A stretch of DNA of 64,000 nt from JAKAAZ01 sp963817855. GTDB lineage: Bacteria > Acidobacteriota > Terriglobia > Terriglobales > Acidobacteriaceae. This document shows, piece after piece, positions 52,990 to 63,277 of this stretch (the first letter of the stretch is position 1; the number at the start of each line of letters is the position of its first letter). The notes under the pieces are model-generated. The model had not been told where the DNA came from. It was given only the letters and a program-made list of their open reading frames with translations, and searched no databases. The stretch is from assembly GCA_963817855.1 (NCBI GenBank), contig CAWFQA010000001.1:1302001-1366000 (forward strand), in the 5' to 3' direction. A program made the position numbers and the translations under genes.

Positions 52990-54850
52990 TTGTGGAAGCC
53001 TACGTTCGGCCCTGTCATTCAACGAGATGGATGTCTGTTTCAGCTATGGGCGCGTCCGGGGGCGAACATTGAACTCGTGATTGAAGGCGACCCGTCTCAA
53101 CCGGTGATCGCCATGTCACTGGACAAAGATGGGATTTATCGGACCCATGTGGATGGCGCAGGTCCCGGAACGCGTTACTGGTTCAAGATCGACGGAGCCG
53201 GTCCATTTCCTGATCCTGCCTCACGCTACCAGCCGCTGGGAGTGCATGGTCCATCGGAGATCATCGCGACAGACGAATTTCAATGGAAGACGAAGGGCTT
53301 TCAGGCTCCATTGCTTCGCGAACTGGTGATTTACGAGCTGCACGTTAGGAACATTTACGCCCACCGGAACATTTCTCTCGTTGATCGACAAGCTCGACTA
53401 TCTGCGGGAATTAGGTATCAATGCGGTTGAATTGATGCCCATCGCGGATTTTGCCGGGGAACATAACTGGGGCTACGACGGTGTATCTCCCTATGCGCCC
53501 GCCAATAGCTACGGCACGCCGGATGATTTCCATCGTTTGGTAGATGAGGCTCATGCAAGAGGAATCGCTGTCTACCTCGACGTCGTCTACAACCATCTAG
53601 GTCCAGACGGCGCGTATCAATCCGCGTTTGCGCCTCAGTTTTATACAAACAAGCACAAAACTTTGTGGGGCGACGGCCTGAACTTTGATACTGAAGGCCG
53701 AGACAAAGTTCGCACCTACTTTATTGAGAGCGCATTGGCGTGGATCAACGACTATCGCGTGGATGGATTGCGTGCCGACGCCACCGATACCATCCGAGAC
53801 GATAGCAAGCCGCACTTTTTAACTGAGTTGACGGAGCGTGTGCATCAAGCGGCGACTGCGCTGGGAAAGAATGTGATCCTAATTGCGGAGGATGCGCGGA
53901 ATGAGCGCAAAGTCGTCCTCCCTGTTGCACAAGGCGGTCATGGATTCGATGCTGTATGGTCCGATGATTTCCATCACCACATGCGCCACCGCCTGGCAGG
54001 CGATAGTGACGGCTACTATCAGGACTTCGACGGAACGACCGAAAGCATCGCCACGGCCATTCGCGACGGCTGGACGTTCACCGGTCAATTCGCCAACTTT
54101 CATGGTCATCGACGGGGGACTAGCCCGGATGGATTGAGCCTGGAATCTCGGGTGTTTTGTATTCAGAACCACGATCAAATTGGCAATCGCGCTTTCGGCG
54201 AAAGATTATCAACCCAGATTTCTTATCCGGCATGGTGCGCCGCGAGCGCCCTATTGCTGTTGTCGCCAGAAGTACCTTTGCTGTTTATGGGCCAGGAATG
54301 GGCAGCGCCAGAACCATTTCTTTTTTTCACTGATCATAACGAAGAACTCGGCCGCCTGGTAACGGAAGGCAGGCGAAAGGAATTTTCGCATTTCTCAGCA
54401 TTCGCAAAAACCGCAAATCATGCGAACATTCCTGATCCTCAGAAACCGGAGACGTTTCGACAAAGTAAGCTCGATTGGGCGGTGCTGCGAAATGCAGCGC
54501 ATACGAAATGTCTGCATTTGTATCGGGCGCTTCTACGCAAGCGGAAGCGGCTTGTAGAAACCGCTACGTTTCAGACGGCTCGGGCCTTGAATGAAGATGT
54601 CATCGAGGTGTGTTGGCAATCTTCGCGCGGAGGTTTTCGCGCCATTGTCGCGTTGGATGGCCCGACAGCGGTGAGTAGTCTGTTATGGCTAGGCATGAAG
54701 ATGGAGCTCAGCAGCGAAGAGAGTCGATTCACCGACGATCCTCGACCCATTCGCTGGAAATCCGAGACAGGTACACTATCCTTTGTACGAGCAGGTGCCG
54801 TCCTGCTTGCCAGCGAAAAACCTGCTGATATCGCGGAAGATCGAAAATAA
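52990..54850 (+). CDS. treZ: Malto-oligosyltrehalose trehalohydrolase, broken by a +1 frameshift
   Basis: About 619 aa when restored. The N-terminal CBM48-like domain (LFQLWARPGANIELVIEGD) and VIYELHV lie in one frame up to 53346. Skipping A53347 continues as GTFTPTGTFLSLIDKLDYLRELG into the second frame. The GH13 motifs are DVVYNHLGPDG, VDGLRADATDTI (nucleophile Asp), LIAEDARNE (acid Glu) and FCIQNHDQIGNR, followed by FMGQEWAAPEPFLFFTDH, typical of TreZ. It releases trehalose from maltooligosyltrehalose. The start is a TTG (52990) with no strong ribosome-binding site. Its stop overlaps the treY start by one base. Confidence 0.93.
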
Positions 54851-57741
54851 TGACGGATCGAAGAAGCGTCAGCGCGACCTATCGACTGCAACTAACCAAC
54901 AAATTCCGATTTGCCGATGCTGAAGCCATCATCCCTTACCTTCGAAGCTTAGGCATCAGCCATATTTATGCGTCCCCGATTTTCGAAGCTCGGCCCGGAA
55001 GTTTGAGCGGCTACGATACGTGTGACTTCTCCCGAATCAGCCCTGAGCTCGGCGGAGAAGAAGGGTTCAATTCACTGGTAATGGCACTTCACGCCCAGGG
55101 AATGGGTTTGATTATTGATTTCGTCCCCAATCATATGAGCGCCCATCCGCAATGGAACAAGTGGTGGCGCAGCGTGTTGGCCAATGGTCCGTCTTCTTCT
55201 GTGTCGGAGTATTTTGATGTGGATTGGAATCCCGTCAACTCAAATTTGCATGGCAAAGTGCTGCTCGCAATTCTCGGCGGCCAGTATGGCGATGTGCTCG
55301 AGTCTGGTGACCTGAGGATTGGATACCACGATGGCGAATTTTGCCTGCTCTACGGCGATTACAACCTGCCGCTGAATCCGCGCCAGATGAAAGTGCTTCT
55401 GCGGCACCGTTGGCACGAGGTTGCGGACTCATCTGGCATCGACGACGCAACGCGCCGGGAGTTTGAAAGTATTTTGTTCCACCTGGATCACATCCCGGGC
55501 TATCAACAGGCCGGCATGATGGCACGCGCCGACCGCGAGCGCGAAACTGCTGTCGCCACCCGCCGCCTGACCCAGGTGATGCAGCAGAGTCCGGCATTGC
55601 ATCAGCATCTGGAAGAAGTGATTGTCGAGTACAACGGTGTTCCCGGCAAGCCGGAATCGTTCGATCTGCTACATGAGCTGCTGGAACAGCAGCCCTATCG
55701 GTTGTCGTATTGGCGGACCGCCATGCAGGAAATCAATTACCGCCGATTCTTCGACATCAATGATCTGATCGGCTTGCGCATGGAGTATGAACCGTTGTTT
55801 CGCGCAGCGCATGCCAAACTAATTGAGCTGGCCGAGAGCGGCATGATCGACGGAGTCCGGCTCGATCACATCGACGGGCTGCTCGATCCGCAGCAGTACT
55901 TGTTGCAGCTGCGCGCGGCGACGGCAAACTCAGCGCGACCCATGTATCTGGTGGTCGAGAAAATTTTGGCTCGACAGGAATGGTTGAGTCCGGAATGGCC
56001 AGTTGACGGTTCCACCGGATATGAATTTCTCGCGCTACTCAACGGCTTGTGGGTCAATGAACCCAATCTTCACGAGATCGATCAGATTTATCTGCACTTT
56101 CGCGAACGCAGAAAGCCTGACCGCGACGCTGTCTACCAAGCCAAGAAGTTGATCACCGCTTCCTCCATGGCAAGCGAACTGAACGTTCTGGCGCACGAGC
56201 TCAATCTTCTTTCCGAAAAGAATCGCCGCAGTCGCGACTTCACGCTCGACGGATTACAAGAAGCCTTGCGCGAAGTGGTCGCGTGCTTTCCCGTCTATCG
56301 CACCTACATTTCGGCCCAGGGTTTCAGCACCACCGATGAAATGGCGATTGATGAGGCCATCGGCCAGGCAAGGCGTCGGAACCCGAGCATCGATTATTCC
56401 ATTTTTGGGTTCATTCGAAATCACATTTGCCCTGTGCGACGGGCGGAGGAATCGGAAGAAGACTTTGCGGAACGTCTTCGCTTTGCAATGAAGTTCCAGC
56501 AGTACACAAGCCCAGTGCAAGCCAAAGGCATGGAAGACACGGTGTTTTACCGCTACAGCCCACTGGCTTCACTGAACGAGGTGGGTACCGGAACAGGTCG
56601 CAGAGCGACGACGCCGCAGGAATTTCACGAGGCGAATATCCATCGCATGGAGCGCTGGCCGAATGCGATGTTGACGACGTCTACCCACGACACAAAACGC
56701 GGCGAAGACGCCCGTGTGCGTATCCATGTTTTGACAGAACTGCCCGAGGAGTGGAGATCGAATCTGCTGCAGTGGTCCCATCTGAACGAGGACGCAAAGA
56801 CGTTGGTGAATGGGCATCCCGCTCCCGATCGCGGCGATGAATACCTGTATTACCAAACGCTGCTGGGCATGTGGCCGCCTTTGCAAAAAACGCCCGATGG
56901 TGACATGGTGAACCGCATGCAGGCTTTCATGGGGAAAGCGCTTCGAGAAGCAAAAGTTCACACCAGCTGGGTCAATCCATCGAATGAGTACGATGCTGCC
57001 GTTGAGAAATTTGTTCGGCAGACCTTGTGCGGCAAGTCATCGTCAGCGTTCCTCGCTTCATTCGTTCCGTTTGCGGAGAGAATCGCAACCTTGGCGGCGT
57101 GGGAGTCGGTTTCGCAAGTTGCGTTGAAGCTGATGAGCCCTGGAGTTGTGGACACGTACCAGGGCGGGGAATTATGGGATCTAAGCTTGGTTGACCCGGA
57201 CAATCGTCGACCGGTGGACTATGAGACACGTCGCCAGCGACTGCATGCAATGGCGAAGAATGTCATTGACCCGCACCTTTCATCCGAGCAGCGCTCCAAG
57301 CAGACGGCGGCGATCTGCCAATCCTGGTGGAGCGGCGATATGAAGATGCTCTACGTTGCGCAAGGGCTTCGGCTACGAGCGAAAGAGCCGGAGTTGCTGC
57401 TGGATGGCGGTTATCACCCGTTGAGCGTTGAAGGTCCCAATGCAGATCATTTGATTGCGTTTGCTCGTGAATATCATGGCAAGCTCTTGCTGACCATCGC
57501 CGCGAGATGGTTCGCAACTTTGCTCTCGGAACCAACAACTCTGGCAGATTTAAAGAAGAACCTTCGGCAAACATTTGTCCAGATTCCGAAAATTAACGCG
57601 AGTTCGGCGAAGCCGTTGAAATTTGCGAACGTATTGACGGGAGCAACTCTCGATGCCGAAGTTGTGAACGGAGTAATGCGCCTGAACGTCGCCGACAGCC
57701 TAGACAATTCCCCTGCGGTTTGGCTGATCGGCGATCAATAG
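54850..57741 (+). CDS. treY: Malto-oligosyltrehalose synthase
   Basis: 963 aa, normal for TreY. GH13 motifs: ATYRLQLTNKFRFADAEAIIPYLRSLGISHIYASPIFEARPGS, GLIIDFVPNHMSAHP, IDGVRLDHIDGLLDP (nucleophile Asp), PMYLVVEKILARQEWL (acid Glu), and a late TSTHDTKRGEDAR histidine-aspartate. It converts the reducing end of maltooligosaccharides to a trehalose unit, which TreZ then cuts off. The A of the treZ TAA stop is the first base of its ATG. Together they make trehalose without UDP-glucose. Confidence 0.96.
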   Translation: MTDRRSVSATYRLQLTNKFRFADAEAIIPYLRSLGISHIYASPIFEARPGSLSGYDTCDFSRISPELGGEEGFNSLVMALHAQGMGLIIDFVPNHMSAHPQWNKWWRSVLANGPSSSVSEYFDVDWNPVNSNLHGKVLLAILGGQYGDVLESGDLRIGYHDGEFCLLYGDYNLPLNPRQMKVLLRHRWHEVADSSGIDDATRREFESILFHLDHIPGYQQAGMMARADRERETAVATRRLTQVMQQSPALHQHLEEVIVEYNGVPGKPESFDLLHELLEQQPYRLSYWRTAMQEINYRRFFDINDLIGLRMEYEPLFRAAHAKLIELAESGMIDGVRLDHIDGLLDPQQYLLQLRAATANSARPMYLVVEKILARQEWLSPEWPVDGSTGYEFLALLNGLWVNEPNLHEIDQIYLHFRERRKPDRDAVYQAKKLITASSMASELNVLAHELNLLSEKNRRSRDFTLDGLQEALREVVACFPVYRTYISAQGFSTTDEMAIDEAIGQARRRNPSIDYSIFGFIRNHICPVRRAEESEEDFAERLRFAMKFQQYTSPVQAKGMEDTVFYRYSPLASLNEVGTGTGRRATTPQEFHEANIHRMERWPNAMLTTSTHDTKRGEDARVRIHVLTELPEEWRSNLLQWSHLNEDAKTLVNGHPAPDRGDEYLYYQTLLGMWPPLQKTPDGDMVNRMQAFMGKALREAKVHTSWVNPSNEYDAAVEKFVRQTLCGKSSSAFLASFVPFAERIATLAAWESVSQVALKLMSPGVVDTYQGGELWDLSLVDPDNRRPVDYETRRQRLHAMAKNVIDPHLSSEQRSKQTAAICQSWWSGDMKMLYVAQGLRLRAKEPELLLDGGYHPLSVEGPNADHLIAFAREYHGKLLLTIAARWFATLLSEPTTLADLKKNLRQTFVQIPKINASSAKPLKFANVLTGATLDAEVVNGVMRLNVADSLDNSPAVWLIGDQ

Positions 57742-57783
57742 CTGCCAAAAGGCCGACCTCCAGCGTAGACGCGATAGCTCTGG

Positions 57784-59277
57784 CTAGAACGCTTCTGAGT
57801 ATCCCGGATCGGATTGGAATCCGACCATCTGCATTGCATTGGTGATTTCGTTGTTGCGCATAAAATAATTCCAGCAGAAACCGGTGCGCAGGTTCTCCGC
57901 CATTAACACGCTGATTCCCAAATCAATGCCAAGCTGATCTTCAGCAAACCAGTTGGATTGTGGTTGGAAGGCGTCAATGAATCCATAGCGGGTCCACGCT
58001 TTCTCCCCGTATTTTTCCCGAATGGACAACAGCACATGGGAGCATTCCGCCGGTAGAAAGACCAAAGAGCCGGCGGTTGCGCAAGGCACGATGGTTCCGT
58101 CGATACCGCCAAACTCCGGCGGCCCGCCCCAGACGCGATAGCCGGTCGGCGACTCTGAGGCCGTGATTCCCCATAAGTTTTGGTCCATCCAGGGGAACTG
58201 ACGTCCTAACGTGAGACAAAAAAGCTGATGTGCTCTGGTGGCGGCAACAGAATTTATGAAGTAGTTCGCGTGCGCATCGCGCAGATGTCGAAAGTCGCAC
58301 CATGCGTGCGCATACTGATGAATGAATAAGGGAGCGGCACCGCTGATAAAATCGATGCCGCCAAACTCGATAATAGGCCGGGTGACGGCATTCCATGCGG
58401 TCGGCGGAACGGCATTCCGCGATGCGCCGATTGCCATCAGCAGCATGGTCAGCATCTCCGCGTAGACGTCCCAACGATATTGGATGAATCCTGTTTCTGG
58501 CAGCCAGCCCATCGACAACGTGTCGCTGCCGTTCAGCATCCATTTCCAATCCACGCGATTGTAAAGCGTGGTTGCCAGTGCATGGATACGGAGATTGCCG
58601 CTAAAATACTGGCGACACAAAAGAATGCCGGAGAGCAAGAGCGACGTATCGATCGAGGACAACTCCGAGCCGAAAAGTCGCTCGCCGCTTTCAATGTCCA
58701 GAAAATGATAGAGAAAACCGTGTACATGGGGGCATTGTTCCAGCAGGAACGCCAAGGTCATCTCAACGCGCTGCTCGCAAACGGACGGCGGCATGTATTT
58801 GCGATGCGCTGCGATGCACAGCGCGCTCAGACCAAATCCTGTGGCTGCAATGCTGGCGACACGGCTTTCAGAGCGGCCAACCGCGGGCGCATGGTCTCGC
58901 ACCAGGCCGGTCATGGGGTGTGCCTGATCGTAGAAGTACGCGACACCGCGGCCTTCCATATCGTCCAACATGGCATCGACGACGGTCGAAATCTGGGTGA
59001 GTGGGCGATTGATGAATTGCCCAGGAGGATGCGGATATTTCTTGGCAACTTCACTTTCCCGCTTCGGCGCCTTCTCCTCTGCTGGAGATGCCTGCTGCTG
59101 TGCGGGGGCAGGAGTCTGCGCCAATCCCGGCAGACCCATTGCCAGCCCAGCAGCGGCGCTTGCCCCGACTCGGCGTATCAAATCGCGGCGTGTAACGTGC
59201 TTGTCTTTCAATCGGGCAGCAATCCTAACTAGCGGTGTAAAGGAAGTGGGTCGCCAACCCATCGTGCGCGCGCGCAA
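57784..59277 (-). CDS. Tat-exported glycoamylase-domain (PF10091-like) protein
   Basis: 497 aa. The Tat-like signal RRDLIRRVGASAAAGLAMGLPGLAQ (about residues 30-53) follows a short basic leader; the ATG at 59262 is an alternative start. A Pro/Ala/Glu-rich linker leads into a catalytic-type (alpha/alpha)6 barrel: VASIAATGFGLSALCIAAHRKYM, GFLYHFLDIESGERLFGSELSSIDTSLLLSGIL, LSMGWLPETGFIQYRWDVYAEMLTMLLMAIG and FIHQYAHAWCDFR. The family also forms the C-terminal domain of the glucan synthase at 44677-49122, where it cuts or transfers glucan chains. An exported stand-alone copy in the same locus fits trimming of the exported polymer. Confidence 0.87.
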   Translation of the reverse strand: MRARTMGWRPTSFTPLVRIAARLKDKHVTRRDLIRRVGASAAAGLAMGLPGLAQTPAPAQQQASPAEEKAPKRESEVAKKYPHPPGQFINRPLTQISTVVDAMLDDMEGRGVAYFYDQAHPMTGLVRDHAPAVGRSESRVASIAATGFGLSALCIAAHRKYMPPSVCEQRVEMTLAFLLEQCPHVHGFLYHFLDIESGERLFGSELSSIDTSLLLSGILLCRQYFSGNLRIHALATTLYNRVDWKWMLNGSDTLSMGWLPETGFIQYRWDVYAEMLTMLLMAIGASRNAVPPTAWNAVTRPIIEFGGIDFISGAAPLFIHQYAHAWCDFRHLRDAHANYFINSVAATRAHQLFCLTLGRQFPWMDQNLWGITASESPTGYRVWGGPPEFGGIDGTIVPCATAGSLVFLPAECSHVLLSIREKYGEKAWTRYGFIDAFQPQSNWFAEDQLGIDLGISVLMAENLRTGFCWNYFMRNNEITNAMQMVGFQSDPGYSEAF

Positions 59278-59434
59278 CGATCCGTCCTACTGTCTTAGAC
59301 ACAACGTGCCACCACAGAAGCTGTGGCGGCTGGACATTTGTCAAACGAATTCGAGAGTGAACCCAATAATATTGCACCACCTTGTGCAACCCTCTGACAA
59401 GTTTGTCCGGATTGCCGGCCACGCAATCACAAGC

Positions 59435-60374
59435 TCATCCGCAGCTGTTCTTTTCACCAAGGTCAACGGCGGCCTTGAGTTCCTGCTGGAACAGCACGAT
59501 GATCTCTTTCTTCCAATCCTCGGAGAAAAGGCCCTTGCGCGTAAGGTAGCGCTCCATGGCAGCAATCGGATCACTGGATTCATATCCACAAAAAATCTGG
59601 GCTTCGATCAGTGTTGGGCCTCCGCCGGAACGAGCGCGCTCAATTGCCTCCTGCGCGACTCGATATACGGCGACCGCATCGTTGCCGTCGACCGTAATTC
59701 CCGGGAAACCATATCCGACTGCGTCGGAACTGTTGTCTTTGCCTGCGCTCGCAAGCTCCACTGAAACCGATCCCGCCGACAGATGGCTCTGGCGGACAAA
59801 CACAACAGGCAACCTGCGTTGGCCGGCAAAGCGCAGAGCGTCCTGCCAGTCATTCAGCGGGATCGAGCCCTGGCCGCAAAAAGCCAGCACAACGTTGTCA
59901 TTTTTCTTTCGCTGGTTGGCAAATGCAATGTCGATACACATCTCCAACTGCGTGGCAACGGTCGAGGAGGCAAGAACGATATTTAACTGCGCGTATCTGC
60001 AGTTATGAGGAGCCGAGCGCCCTGTATGGGGAGGTGTGTTACTCCCGTAGAGTTGGTCGAATATGGCGGTGAGCGGCACGCCCTTGAGATAACTCAAAAT
60101 GAAATCGCGATCCGCGCGGCGCCAATGTGTCGGATGTCTGCAAGTCAATCGCAGCACCTACCGCCGTTGCTTCCAGACCCACGGAGGAATAACGATAATT
60201 CTCGAAGTCTGCCTGTTTCCCTGGAATTCGTGCGTGCTCGCCCAACAGGCGACACTTTAGCATCGTGCTGTACAGTTGCCGCAACTTCTCATGTTTAATC
60301 AGCGGATTGGGATGGCTGGAGTTCGGCGTCGCCTCTGCCAGTTCTCGCAATTTAGTCGCCATACCCCAGGTCAT
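59435..60374 (-). CDS. E1-alpha-like dehydrogenase homologue with degenerate ThDP motif, +1 frameshift
   Basis: About 312 aa when one base near 60113 is skipped. The front part (KHEKLRQLYSTMLKCRLLGEHAR, SVGLEATAVGAAIDLQTSDTLAP) and the back part (RDFILSYLKGVPLTAIF, VVLAFCGQGSIPLNDWQDALRFAG, GFPGITVDGNDAVAVYRVAQEAIERARSGGGPTLIEA) match the alpha subunit of pyruvate/branched-chain dehydrogenase. The ThDP/Mg signature GDG...NN is replaced by GQG...QS, so cofactor binding is doubtful. No E1-beta, E2 or E3 gene is adjacent. It may be a regulatory or scaffold paralogue. Start at 60374 or 60362. Confidence 0.75.
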
Positions 60375-60677
60375 CCTCGATATCGATAGTGTAGCTCAGT
60401 GCTTGGGCAGAAATTTTCTCTGGACCTCGGACCTGTGCTGGCTTCGCAACTGAGATTTTGCCGCGTGACGATTTCCACGTTGATGTGCAATAGCCTGTGA
60501 ATAACAGGGGGCGTGATGCACGAAACCCTTCTAGTTTTCTGGGCTTCAACCTGTTTGCACCATTCCCGTGGCCATTTGAATTTCAGACGCGGATTTCGAT
60601 CAGCGCGAGCCGTATCCGCAATCAGCTTCGTCGTTTTTGCGCGACGTTTTCGCAGAAATATTTGGCACAACCGCCGA
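60375..60677. other. Intergenic region, nothing recognised
   Basis: About 300 bases between the argJ stop and the E1-alpha-like start. I see no convincing gene, terminator or RNA fold. Short ORFs here are arginine/phenylalanine-rich and look random. Confidence 0.4.
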
Positions 60678-61926
60678 TCAGGTGGAATACTCCGCGTTAA
60701 TCCGGACATATTCCGTGGTTAGATCGCAGGTTAGGAATTCGCAAGTTCCGTGTCCCATTCCAAGCTCGACTCGAACATGAACGGTTCGCTGCAGCATGGA
60801 TTCGTGAACTTTATTCTTGTCGAAGTCCTGGGCGGCGCGGCCGTTGCGGCAAACCGGCAGACCTCCGATCCAGATCGATGCGCGACTCGGATACATGGGA
60901 GCTCCGGAATATCCTGCCGCAGCCAGTATCCTGCCCCAGTTTGGATCGCACCCGGCGAATGCGGTTTTCACCAGCGGAGAATTCGCAATGCTTCGCGCGA
61001 TCCGCCGGGCATCCTCCGCAGAAGATGCGCCTTCGATGGCCAGTTCAATTACGTGGCCTGCGCCTTCACCATCTTCAACCACTTGTCGCGCCAGAGACCC
61101 GCAGATTTTCAGCAGTGCTTGCGAGAATGATTTGCAGGCTTCTTCCCGGATCGCATGCGAAACAGTGACGCCGCTGGCTCCGCTGGCCAACAACAGGACA
61201 GTGTCATTGGTGGAAGTGTCACCGTCGATCGAGATGCAGTTGAATGTGGGTTCGATGGCTTCATTCAAAAATGTTTGCAGGTCAGCCGCTTCTATTTCCG
61301 CATCAGTGAAGATGTACACCAGCATTGTCGCGTGCGGCACCAGTTGCGGAGCGATCATGCCGGCTCCCTTGGCCACCCCAAATATGCGGACCTGCTTCGC
61401 GTCGATGTTGATCTCGAGACTGGCGATTTTTGCCCGCGTATCGGTGGTCAAGATCGCTTCGGCAAATTGCTGTCACGTGGGCGGAGCTTGTACCAATCTG
61501 TGTCGCTATCTCAGGAAGTGCGGCGACCAGTTTTTCAGCCGGCAGTGGCACGCCAATGATTCCGGTGGACGATGGGACCACCTCTTCAATCGAGCAGGAG
61601 AACTCCTTCGCGGCGGCCTTGCACACGGTCAGGCAGGCTTCGATGCCTTGTTCGCCGGTGGCGCAGTTCGCGTTGCCCGCATTAACGGCGACGAAACGCG
61701 CCCGGCCACCGGATCGGCGCAAATGATCCCGACCGATCAGAACCGGCGCAGCCACCATGCGATTGCTGGTGAAGACGGCCGCCGCCGTTGTGCCTTCCGC
61801 CGCGGAAATACACGCGAAGTCCGGCTTGCCGCTTGGCTTAATGCCAGCCCGCACCGCGCCGAAGCGAAAGCCCGCGGGAGTATGAGCGAAGGAGAAATAG
61901 GGAGGTGCGAAGGCTTCGTGCGACAT
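60678..61926 (-). CDS. argJ: Glutamate N-acetyltransferase/ornithine acetyltransferase, +1 frameshift
   Basis: About 415 aa when restored. The first part (61926 to about 61468) has FRFGAVRAGIKPSGKPDFACISA, TTAAAVFTSNRMVAAPV and AVNAGNANCATGEQGIE. Skipping one A near 61467 joins it to FAEAILTTDTRAKIAS and KGAGMIAPQLVPHATML, whose A-T bond is the self-cleavage site that frees the Thr nucleophile. CDPNWGRILAAAGYSG follows. ArgJ recycles the acetyl group in arginine synthesis. The ATG at 61926 has AAGGA 8 bases upstream. The gene is divergent from the ABC ATPase at 61946. Confidence 0.93.
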
Positions 61927-61945
61927 TGCCATTATCCTTTTATCA

Positions 61946-62740
61946 ATGGAAGCGGAATTGGATTCCCCGTTATTTATTGAGATGAAAAACATTTACGTGG
62001 CCCGTGGAGACGCGGTCGTGCTGCATGACATTTCTCTGCGGGTCGGCCAACACGAACACGTCGCCATCCTTGGTCCAAACGGCTGCGGAAAATCCACGTT
62101 GATTCAGACTTTGACCTGCCAGCGCTATCCGCTGGTGCGTGAGGACTCGTTTCTGCGAATCTTCGGTGGAGAACGCTGGGACCTGACCGAGTTGAGACGA
62201 CACCTGGGCGCGGTTGCGACCGAGCTGCCCGGAGAACGTACGCCGCATACAACGGGTCGCGATGCGGTGGTGTCGGGATTTTTTTCCAGTTCCACTTTGT
62301 GGCCGCACTTCCATGTGACAGAAGCCATGTGGCACCGCGCGGATGAGATTCTTCGCCTGCTGGAAGTCGAGCATCTTCGCAACAAGCCGGTCGGACAAAT
62401 GTCGGTCGGAGAGACGAAGAGGATTTTGATTGGGCGAGCCATTGTGCATCGACCAAAAATTCTTCTGCTGGATGAGCCCAGCAATGGTCTCGATCTCGCA
62501 GCGCAATGGGAGCTGCGGCACACCATGCGCCGGCTGGCGCAGCAGGGGACTGGAATTTTGTTGATCACCCATCACCTTTCCGACATCCTGCCGGAAATCG
62601 AGCGAGTCGTGATGATGCGGGCTGGACGCATTGTCGGCGACGGGACAAAGGCTGAGTTGCTGACCGCAGACCGGCTGCATCAATTGTTTGGAGTGGAGGT
62701 GGAACTGGCCGAGCGAAATGGTTTCTATCATGCGTGGTAA
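61946..62740 (+). CDS. ABC transporter ATP-binding protein (stand-alone)
   Basis: 264 aa. Walker A is LGPNGCGKST, Q-loop near TELPGERTPHTTGRDAVVSGFF, signature MSVGETKRILIGRAI (S-V-G-E in place of SGGQ), Walker B ILLLDEPSNGLD, and switch His in LITHHLSDI. This pattern fits ModF/CcmA-like or iron-siderophore-type ATPases, with no permease next to it. It starts 20 bases from the argJ start, reading away, and ends 19 bases from the stop of the acetyltransferase gene. The transported substrate is unknown. Confidence 0.86.
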   Translation: MEAELDSPLFIEMKNIYVARGDAVVLHDISLRVGQHEHVAILGPNGCGKSTLIQTLTCQRYPLVREDSFLRIFGGERWDLTELRRHLGAVATELPGERTPHTTGRDAVVSGFFSSSTLWPHFHVTEAMWHRADEILRLLEVEHLRNKPVGQMSVGETKRILIGRAIVHRPKILLLDEPSNGLDLAAQWELRHTMRRLAQQGTGILLITHHLSDILPEIERVVMMRAGRIVGDGTKAELLTADRLHQLFGVEVELAERNGFYHAW

Positions 62741-62758
62741 ATTGCCTCGGACGGCCAC

Positions 62759-63277
62759 CTATACCTGTAACGGAACCAGGTGTTCCTTGACTCGCACCGG
62801 ACCCAGGACAGCGGTATCCGGCAGCGTGCCGCGGGCCATGGCAAATTCATCGCACGCGTTCAGCCGTGGACAATTGGAACAGTCTTTGTAAATTTTATCC
62901 GGCAAAGCTGTTCGATCGACCGCTACAAATCCGAAGCGCTGAAAAAAACCGGGAATACGGGTAAACAGGCAAACGCATGGAACACTATGGCTTTCCGCTT
63001 CTTGAATCAGGGCTTCGACCAGGTAGCCGCCGGCTCCTCGGCCTTTCTCCTTCTCGCCGACCGCAATAGAACGAATCTCGGCAAGGTGCGGACCATAGAG
63101 ATGCAGCGCGCCACAGCCGACGAATTCCCCGCCATCGGTCTCCACCACGGTGAAGTCGCGGATGTTCTCGTAGATTTCCGCCGGGCTGCGCGGCAGCAGC
63201 GTGCCGTCGTAGGAGAGGCTGCGAATCAGGCCGTGAATCGCGTCTGCGTCCGGCAAGTGCGCTTTACGAGCCCGCAT
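62759..63277 (-). CDS. argA: GNAT acetyltransferase, ArgA-type N-acetylglutamate synthase
   Basis: 172 aa. RKAHLPDADAIHGLIRSLS opens the GNAT fold, then GEFVGCGALHLYGPHLAEIRSIAV, the acetyl-CoA loop KEKGRGAGGYLVEALIQEA, and FTRIPGFFQRFGFVAVDR. The late CSNCPRLNACDEFAM cysteines and this motif set match the short, kinase-less ArgA form. GGGGAGGAAAAC precedes the ATG at 63277. The gene overlaps the argH end by 14 bases, so it is coupled to argH. It would prime the acetylated ornithine cycle alongside ArgJ. Confidence 0.87.
   Translation of the reverse strand: MRARKAHLPDADAIHGLIRSLSYDGTLLPRSPAEIYENIRDFTVVETDGGEFVGCGALHLYGPHLAEIRSIAVGEKEKGRGAGGYLVEALIQEAESHSVPCVCLFTRIPGFFQRFGFVAVDRTALPDKIYKDCSNCPRLNACDEFAMARGTLPDTAVLGPVRVKEHLVPLQV

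Noticed and set aside
49485..53347. Programmed +1 ribosomal frameshifting at the broken genes
   Set aside because: No slippery codon, shared heptamer, in-frame stop at the shift point or Shine-Dalgarno-like stimulator recurs among the sites, so sequence error is preferred.
60817..61980. 387-codon open frame opposite argJ
   Set aside because: Antisense to argJ, whose motifs are unmistakable even with its frameshift.
61970..62758. 262-codon open frame opposite the stand-alone ABC ATPase
   Set aside because: Antisense shadow; the plus-strand frame has all Walker and signature motifs.
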